NCBI RefSeq assembly: GCF_949987515.2
Contig: NC_082694.2
Span: forward strand, 67,516,080 to 67,580,079
Direction: 5' to 3'
DNA from: Delphinus delphis
Lineage: Eukaryota > Chordata > Mammalia > Artiodactyla > Delphinidae
DNA length: 64,000 nt
Shown: piece by piece, positions 63,700 to 64,000 of the stretch
Position numbering within the stretch: the stretch's first letter is position 1
How the letters are laid out: each line of letters begins with the position of its first letter
Program-made: the position numbers and the translations under genes
Notes under the pieces: model-generated
Told to the model about the DNA's origin: nothing
The model's database searches: none
Seen by the model: the letters and a program-made list of their open reading frames with translations, nothing else

Positions 63700-64000
63700 G
63701 GTCTAATTGATTCAGCCATTCAATAAATATTTATGGATCAGTGACATTTCTAGGCATTGGGCATTTCTAGTAGAGAAATTCCTAAATATATACCTAAACA
63801 GACTCTTCTGCATGTGTCTACAGGAGACATGTACAGGAATGCTTATTCTAGCATTGGTTATAATAGCAAAATAACTGGGAAACTGAAACATCTCTCCATA
63901 GAGGATGTATAGAAAGTGGTATATCCATAGGATGGATTCGATGCTTTCTTACAACGAAATAAATGAATTCGATATCTACATTATGAATTGATAAGGATAG
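63700..64000 (+). repeat. L2/MIR trace followed by L1 3' end
   Basis: 63,712-63,770 (CATTCAATAAATATTTATGG) is an L2-type trace. From about 63,790, GGAATGCTTATTCTAGCATT and GGTATATCCATAGGATGG are L1 3' text reaching the window edge. Confidence 0.5.

Overview
This is mammalian nuclear DNA, almost certainly from a cetacean and probably a toothed whale. The main evidence is twelve tRNA-derived SINEs that open with the typical cetacean head (GGCTTCCCTGGTGGCGCAG) and have CHR-type bodies. Six are the long CHR-1 type and six the short, younger type. Ancient eutherian repeats are also present: MIR, L2, L1/HAL1, Tigger1 and hAT elements.

Two protein-coding genes lie tail to tail. On the + strand, positions 1-3452 hold the last three coding exons of ALK, a receptor tyrosine kinase: the end of the kinase C-lobe and the whole cytoplasmic tail. 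On the - strand, 14 coding exons between 62117 and 14498 encode all of CLIP4 except roughly its first 44 residues. CLIP4 is a microtubule-associated protein with ankyrin repeats and three CAP-Gly domains. All 14 exons join in frame to 660 residues (about 1.98 kb of CDS) with no internal stop. The same ALK/CLIP4 neighbourhood is known on human chromosome 2p23.

Layout: 1-3452 ALK exons and introns; 3453 to about 3875 ALK 3' UTR; about 3.9-13.5 kb intergenic DNA with a few old repeats, one short SINE and a hAT element; about 13.56-14.5 kb probable CLIP4 3' UTR, which holds an almost perfect 26-bp hairpin; 14.5-62.1 kb CLIP4 exons separated by repeat-rich introns. The largest repeats are a near-complete dead Tigger1 with a nested SINE (21.5-24.2 kb) and a LINE block (24.3-28.1 kb). 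The region 62.1-64 kb is CLIP4 intron upstream of the first exon seen.

I found no CRISPR array, operon, or undescribed protein system. The observations most worth checking are a GC-AG splice donor in CLIP4, the 3'-UTR hairpin, an ALK tail lacking five codons with a degraded poly(A) signal, splice-acceptor-like sites created by CpG decay in antisense SINEs, and a 79-bp duplicated transposon segment. Statements about human ALK and CLIP4 sequence and about repeat family names are from memory, not from a search.
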